Below, one piece after another: positions 34,377 through 38,219 of a stretch of 38,219 nucleotides of DNA. The stretch is from an uncultured Bacilli bacterium. GTDB lineage: Bacteria > Bacillota_I > Bacilli_A > RF39 > UBA660. Where the stretch lies: the NCBI GenBank assembly GCA_947625505.1, contig CANQON010000014.1, positions 1 to 38,219 of the forward strand, written 5' to 3'. The notes under the pieces are model-generated. The model was not told where the DNA came from, did no database searches, and worked only from the letters and a program-made list of their open reading frames with translations. The translations under genes were made by a program, and so were the position numbers. Every line of letters begins with the position of its first letter. Positions within the stretch are counted from its first letter, which is position 1.

Positions 34377-34980
34377 TTACTTAGATGAATTATTTCCAAA
34401 TCCTCATTGTGAACTTAATTATCATAAAGATTATGAATTATTGATAGCTGTTATGTTAAGTGCTCAAACAACTGATAAAAGAGTTAATATGGTAACTGAT
34501 AAATTATTTAAAAAGTATCCTAGTCTTGAGGCTTTAAAGAATGCTAAAATAGAGGATATTATTGATATTATTAAACCAATAGGAACCTATAAAAAGAAAG
34601 CCAATAATATTATTCTTATTGCTGAATCATTATTAGAAAATTATGATGGTGTTGTACCTAATAATCGTGAGTATTTAGAAAGTTTACCTGGGGTAGGGCG
34701 TAAGACTACAAATGTTGTTTTAGCTAACCTATATAATGTATCTTGTATAGCTGTCGATACACATGTAGCTCGTGTTAGTAAAAGACTTAAAATAGCTCGT
34801 AAAAGTGATGATGTTTTAGTTATTGAAAAAAAATTAAATAAAAAATTTAAAGATTATGACTTAGGACGTTTACATCATCAATTAGTATTATTTGGTAGAT
34901 ACTATTGTAAGGCACAAAAACCTTTATGTGAGACATGTAAATTAAAAAATATATGTAGTTATAACACTAAAAAAAATTAG
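34357..34980 (+). CDS. nth: Endonuclease III (DNA glycosylase/AP lyase)
   Basis: Base-excision repair of oxidised pyrimidines. The helix-hairpin-helix is LPGVGRKTTNVVL with catalytic K116; the second catalytic residue is D134 in VDTHVARVSKRL; the 4Fe-4S cluster is C184-x6-C191-x2-C194-x5-C200, all in standard spacing. The 207-aa length is normal. Two ATGs in a row (34357, 34360) are possible starts; both lie inside the end of dnaD and have only weak ribosome-binding sites, so translation is probably coupled. A strong terminator overlaps the stop. Confidence 0.97.
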   Translation: MMYQIVNYLDELFPNPHCELNYHKDYELLIAVMLSAQTTDKRVNMVTDKLFKKYPSLEALKNAKIEDIIDIIKPIGTYKKKANNIILIAESLLENYDGVVPNNREYLESLPGVGRKTTNVVLANLYNVSCIAVDTHVARVSKRLKIARKSDDVLVIEKKLNKKFKDYDLGRLHHQLVLFGRYYCKAQKPLCETCKLKNICSYNTKKN

Positions 34981-34990
34981 TGTTTTTTTT
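34963..34990 (+). terminator. Intrinsic terminator of dnaD-nth
   Basis: AACACTAA (34963-34970), loop of six A, TTAGTGTT (34977-34984), six more T. Confidence 0.9.
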
Positions 34991-35002
34991 ATCGCATTTT
35001 TG

Positions 35003-35031
35003 TTTACAAAGAATGTAATTTGTACTATAAT
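35003..35031 (+). promoter_or_regulatory. Sigma-A promoter of lon
   Basis: TTTACA (35003-35008), 17-bp spacer, TATAAT (35026-35031). Short inverted repeats (TTTGT-TT-ACAAA at 34999-35010; TTACA-AAGAA-TGTAA at 35004-35018; a further TTTGT at 35019-35023) overlap it and could be an operator. No CIRCE or CtsR box is seen. Confidence 0.8.
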
Positions 35032-35064
35032 AAAAACCATTAATTGATGTAGGAGGTGCTAATA

Positions 35065-37377
35065 ATGATTAATACAATTCTACCTGTGATTTTACTTAAA
35101 GAGATCATATTGCTTCCACACAATGAATTAAGACTAGAATTTGATGATAAAGCAAGTAAAAGTCTTATTGATGATGCATTATTAAACCATGATAATAAAG
35201 TATTTGTAGTTACTAAATTAGATCATTTAGAGGAAAATACATTACTTGAAGATTTGCCATTAACAGGTGTTATTGCGACTATTCAGAGCCGTATTGAACT
35301 ACCTAATGGCAAAACAAGAGTTTTATTAACAGGATTAAATAGAGCTATTGTAAGTGATTATAATAAAAATGAAGATATGATTAATGCTCTAATATCTGAG
35401 ATATCACCTATAGCTATTGAGGAAGAACTAAATATTGCTGTTAGTCGTAAATTAAAAAAAGAGGCTGAGCACTATATTAAAGTTGTTCCTTATATTAGTA
35501 ATAGTGTTATATCTAAGATAGAAGATAGTAATACTTTAGATGCTATTACTGATATTATTGCTAATCAATTACAAATATCTTTAGATCGTAAATTTGAATA
35601 TATAAATTGTCCTGATCCTTTAAAAAGAACCAAAATGGTTTTAGAAGATATCTATAAAGAAGAAGAATCTTTTGAAATAGAAACACAGTTAGATTTATTA
35701 GTTAAAGAAGAAATAGATAAGAATCAAAAAGAATATATCTTAAAAGAAAAATTACAGTTAATAAAAGCTGAACTAGGAGATATTAATCTTAAAGATTCAG
35801 AAATATTTGAATTACGTAAACGTGTTGCGAAATTAAATGCTAATGAAGAAGTAAAAAATAAATTAACATATGAAATAGATCGTTATGCAGCACTACCTAA
35901 TACTTCATCAGAATTAGGTATGGTACGTGAATATATAGAATGTTTATTATCTTTACCTTGGAATAATAAAACTAAAGAAAATACTGATTTAAAAGCTATA
36001 AGACATAGTTTAGATAAATCACATTATGGCTTAGATGATGTTAAAAGTCGTATTATTGAGTATTTAGCAGTCAGAAGAATAAGTGATAAGATTAAAAGTC
36101 CTATTATATGTTTAATAGGTCCTCCAGGTGTAGGAAAAACAACATTAGCTGAGAGTATTGCACATAGTTTAAATCGTAAATTTGCGAAAATATCTGTAGG
36201 TGGAATGAGTGATGAAGCTGAAATAAGAGGACATCGTCGTACTTATGTAGGAGCTTATCCAGGTCGTATTATTGAAGCTCTTAAAACAACTAATAGTAGT
36301 AATCCTGTTATTCTAATAGATGAAGTAGATAAGATGGAGAAGGGGCCTCAAGGAGATCCTGCTAGTGCTTTACTAGAGGTATTAGATAAATCACAAAATA
36401 TGCATTTTCGTGATAATTATTTAGATTTAGATTATGATATATCTGATGTTATGTTTATTTTAACAGCTAATGATGTTGAATCTATTCCATATGTTTTATT
36501 AGATCGTTTAGAAGTAATTAAATTATCTGAATACACCGAATATGAAAAATGTGATATTGCTAAAAAATATATTATTCCTAAACTATGTGATGAACATAAT
36601 TTAGATCATATAAATTATGATAAAGATTTTTTAACGAATATTATTCGTAATTATACAAAAGAAGCAGGCGTAAGAGAGCTAGAAAGATGTTTAACTATTA
36701 TTATTCGTAAAATATTAACGAACTTAGTTTTAAATAATAAACATCAATCAACAATTAGTATTAAAGCTAAAGATATTGATAAATATTTAGGACGTATTAA
36801 ATTTAAAGCTATGAATAACTCATATAATCAAATAGGTGTTGTTAGTGCTTTATCTTATACACCATATGGTGGAGAAATAATGCCTATCGAAGTTAATTAC
36901 TATGCTGGAAATGGATGTTTAACTCTTACAGGTTCACTTGGTAATATAATGAAAGAAAGTGCCATGATAGCCTTAAGTTATATTAAAGCTACAGCTGATT
37001 ATTTTGATATTGATTATGATGATTTAATAAATAACGATATTCATATTCATTTACCATCAGGTGCTATTAGTAAAGATGGGCCTAGTGCAGGTGTTACTTT
37101 AGCAACATCCATTATTAGTGCTTTTAAAGGAATAAACTTTAAAAGTGATGTAGCTATGACAGGAGAAATTACTTTAAGAGGTAGAGTTTTAGCTGTTGGA
37201 GGTATAAAAGAGAAATGTTTAGGCGCTATTAAAAATGGTATTAAAACAATAATAGTTCCTAAAGATAATATGGATGTTACATTATCACTACCAAAAGAAA
37301 TTAAAGATAAATTACAGTTTATATATGTTGAGGATTATAAAGAAATTTATGATTATTTAATGAGTAATATAGATTAA
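35065..37377 (+). CDS. lon: ATP-dependent protease Lon
   Basis: Cytoplasmic AAA+ serine protease that degrades misfolded and regulatory proteins. The start is the ATG at 35065, with AGGAGGTG 7 bp upstream; the in-frame GTG at 35056 lies inside that site. The 770-aa protein has the N-terminal substrate domain (1-190), coiled coil, AAA+ module with Walker A GPPGVGKTT (from about 352) and Walker B VILIDEVDKM, and the LonA protease domain with S674 in KDGPSAGVT and K717 in GGIKEKCLGA. All catalytic residues are present. It is regulated apart from the HrcA operon and is followed 12 bp later by an unknown gene in the same transcript. Confidence 0.97.
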   Translation: MINTILPVILLKEIILLPHNELRLEFDDKASKSLIDDALLNHDNKVFVVTKLDHLEENTLLEDLPLTGVIATIQSRIELPNGKTRVLLTGLNRAIVSDYNKNEDMINALISEISPIAIEEELNIAVSRKLKKEAEHYIKVVPYISNSVISKIEDSNTLDAITDIIANQLQISLDRKFEYINCPDPLKRTKMVLEDIYKEEESFEIETQLDLLVKEEIDKNQKEYILKEKLQLIKAELGDINLKDSEIFELRKRVAKLNANEEVKNKLTYEIDRYAALPNTSSELGMVREYIECLLSLPWNNKTKENTDLKAIRHSLDKSHYGLDDVKSRIIEYLAVRRISDKIKSPIICLIGPPGVGKTTLAESIAHSLNRKFAKISVGGMSDEAEIRGHRRTYVGAYPGRIIEALKTTNSSNPVILIDEVDKMEKGPQGDPASALLEVLDKSQNMHFRDNYLDLDYDISDVMFILTANDVESIPYVLLDRLEVIKLSEYTEYEKCDIAKKYIIPKLCDEHNLDHINYDKDFLTNIIRNYTKEAGVRELERCLTIIIRKILTNLVLNNKHQSTISIKAKDIDKYLGRIKFKAMNNSYNQIGVVSALSYTPYGGEIMPIEVNYYAGNGCLTLTGSLGNIMKESAMIALSYIKATADYFDIDYDDLINNDIHIHLPSGAISKDGPSAGVTLATSIISAFKGINFKSDVAMTGEITLRGRVLAVGGIKEKCLGAIKNGIKTIIVPKDNMDVTLSLPKEIKDKLQFIYVEDYKEIYDYLMSNID

Positions 37378-37389
37378 GGGGGTGAAGCT

Positions 37390-38139
37390 ATGTCTTTTAC
37401 TAATCAAGAAGAACTTCAATATTTAGGTATTAAAAGTATACTATCAATATTATATAGTGATAATTATGACTATGATTTTGCATATGTAAGTCAAGTCTTA
37501 GATATTGATGATATTAGTACATTATATATGCTTAGCTCCATTATTGAAGTTCATCAACATGTTTTTGATGAACAAATGAAAAAGAATGCTTCACAATTAG
37601 TTGATTATTTTCGCTATGATTATGTTAAAGAACATCCCGAACAAAAATCGCAAGTATTTAAGATTGCTAATGAAGTAATATCGCAAATAAATACATGTGA
37701 TGATAGTCAAATGCTCTTATTTGTAGCAGGACAAATGCGTTTACGTTATTATTTATCTAAGGGTGTTATTGGAAGCGTTATGAATCCAGAATTAGCTTTG
37801 CCTTATTTAAAAATAAATAATAAAGATGATTTTCACATGATTGTTATGCATTCGGATTTATGCTCAGATGAAGAATTTGAAGAATATGCTAAATTTTTTT
37901 CACAAGTTGATTCTGACTATATAGCTAATATGAGTGCTATTATTACAGAATGTCCAACTTTACTTAAAGATCCTGTCTTTTATAGTCGTCTTAAAGAAGT
38001 AACAGAAAGGTTACATCAAAATCTAGAACAGACTACTACAGAATCAAGCGATAGTATTCCAATTAAAGATATTAAGAAAATGTATAAAAAATATCTTAAA
38101 GCGATAAATATAAGAGAAAAGAAGTTTAATATAAATTAA
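37390..38139 (+). CDS. Hypothetical helical protein cotranscribed with lon
   Basis: No family recognised. The 249-aa product is soluble, mostly alpha-helical and acidic in the first two thirds, ending in a basic helix (IKKMYKKYLKAINIREKKF). No signal peptide, membrane segment, or catalytic motif is seen. A very strong AAGGGGGTGA site and the 12-bp distance from lon indicate cotranscription, so an adaptor, substrate or regulator of Lon is conceivable but not shown. A hairpin (GAAGTTTAAT/ATTAAACTTC, 38121-38144) overlaps its stop codon, and a long terminator follows. Confidence 0.75.
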   Translation: MSFTNQEELQYLGIKSILSILYSDNYDYDFAYVSQVLDIDDISTLYMLSSIIEVHQHVFDEQMKKNASQLVDYFRYDYVKEHPEQKSQVFKIANEVISQINTCDDSQMLLFVAGQMRLRYYLSKGVIGSVMNPELALPYLKINNKDDFHMIVMHSDLCSDEEFEEYAKFFSQVDSDYIANMSAIITECPTLLKDPVFYSRLKEVTERLHQNLEQTTTESSDSIPIKDIKKMYKKYLKAINIREKKFNIN

Positions 38140-38154
38140 ACTTCTCAGACTGTT

Positions 38155-38193
38155 GACAAATAGGTAAATATTTTTACTTATTTGTCTTTTTTT
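38155..38193 (+). terminator. Strong intrinsic terminator of the lon operon
   Basis: A 14-bp stem: GACAAATAGGTAAA (38155-38168) with TTTACTTATTTGTC (38173-38186; one G-U pair), loop TATT, then seven T (38187-38193). Confidence 0.93.
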
Positions 38194-38219
38194 CATAAAA
38201 AATGAAAAATCTAGGATAT

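Noticed and set aside
38153-38158. TTGACA resembling a -35 box at the right end
   Set aside because: It lies largely inside the 14-bp stem of the lon-operon terminator and has no acceptable -10 box 16-18 bp downstream.

Overview
The window is visibly A+T-rich and densely packed, with nearly every gene on the + strand. TGA is used as a stop (for example at 2545-2547), TGG encodes Trp, Shine-Dalgarno sites are strong (AGGAGG, GGTGAT), promoters are sigma-A type (often extended -10, TGnTATAAT), and a SAM-I riboswitch, CIRCE operators and a dnaD-nth pair are present. Together these point to a low-GC member of the Bacilli/Firmicutes using the standard bacterial code, probably an uncultured gut lineage of the RF39/Erysipelotrichia-like kind. 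The exact lineage is an inference.

Layout. 1-92: 5' end of a divergent minus-strand PD-(D/E)XK/Rpn-like gene. 160-1344: a complete SAM-I riboswitch with overlapping antiterminator and terminator, controlling a short, divergent metK. 1441-7565: mostly lineage-specific genes, including a hotdog thioesterase, a membrane-anchored VanY-type D,D-carboxypeptidase, a tandem pair in which one copy carries HExxH and the other has lost it, an unknown gene and a DUF1848 protein. 7651-17976: a cell-envelope signalling/transport block of two membrane-bound XRE regulators, an ABC ATPase, two duplicated FtsX-type permeases of about 887 residues, and an OmpR-type regulator with a histidine kinase. 18024-20682: a cysteine-less thioredoxin-like protein and tex. 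20708-20838: a minus-strand small RNA candidate with its own promoter and terminator. 20919-22222: three related small lipoproteins, each with its own promoter. 22296-28820: the hrcA-grpE-dnaK-pepF-dnaJ heat-shock operon behind a CIRCE element and a second degenerate copy. 28865-31984: a zinc-ribbon membrane protein, HU, a large unknown protein and a small unknown. 32017-34980: CCA-adding enzyme, an exported unknown, dnaD and nth. 35065-38139: lon and an unknown, closed by a strong terminator.

How it fits together. Most of the recognisable content is proteostasis (HrcA/GrpE/DnaK/PepF/DnaJ, Lon), nucleic-acid maintenance (HU, DnaD, Nth, Tex, CCA enzyme) and envelope sensing or defence (XRE-TM proteins, ABC/FtsX, two-component system, VanY, lipoproteins). 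No tRNA, rRNA, CRISPR array, IS element or prophage was recognised. No gene-free stretch exceeds 300 bases apart from the riboswitch-containing leader before metK; the next longest, 20683-20918, holds the tex terminator, the small RNA and a promoter.

Most interesting items: the small RNA at 20708-20804, the HExxH gene beside its degenerate twin (4347-5920), the second CIRCE-like site over the hrcA -35 box, the direct-repeat operator candidate before the ABC operon, pepF inside the chaperone operon, and a hairpin that covers the ribosome-binding site at 33056-33080.
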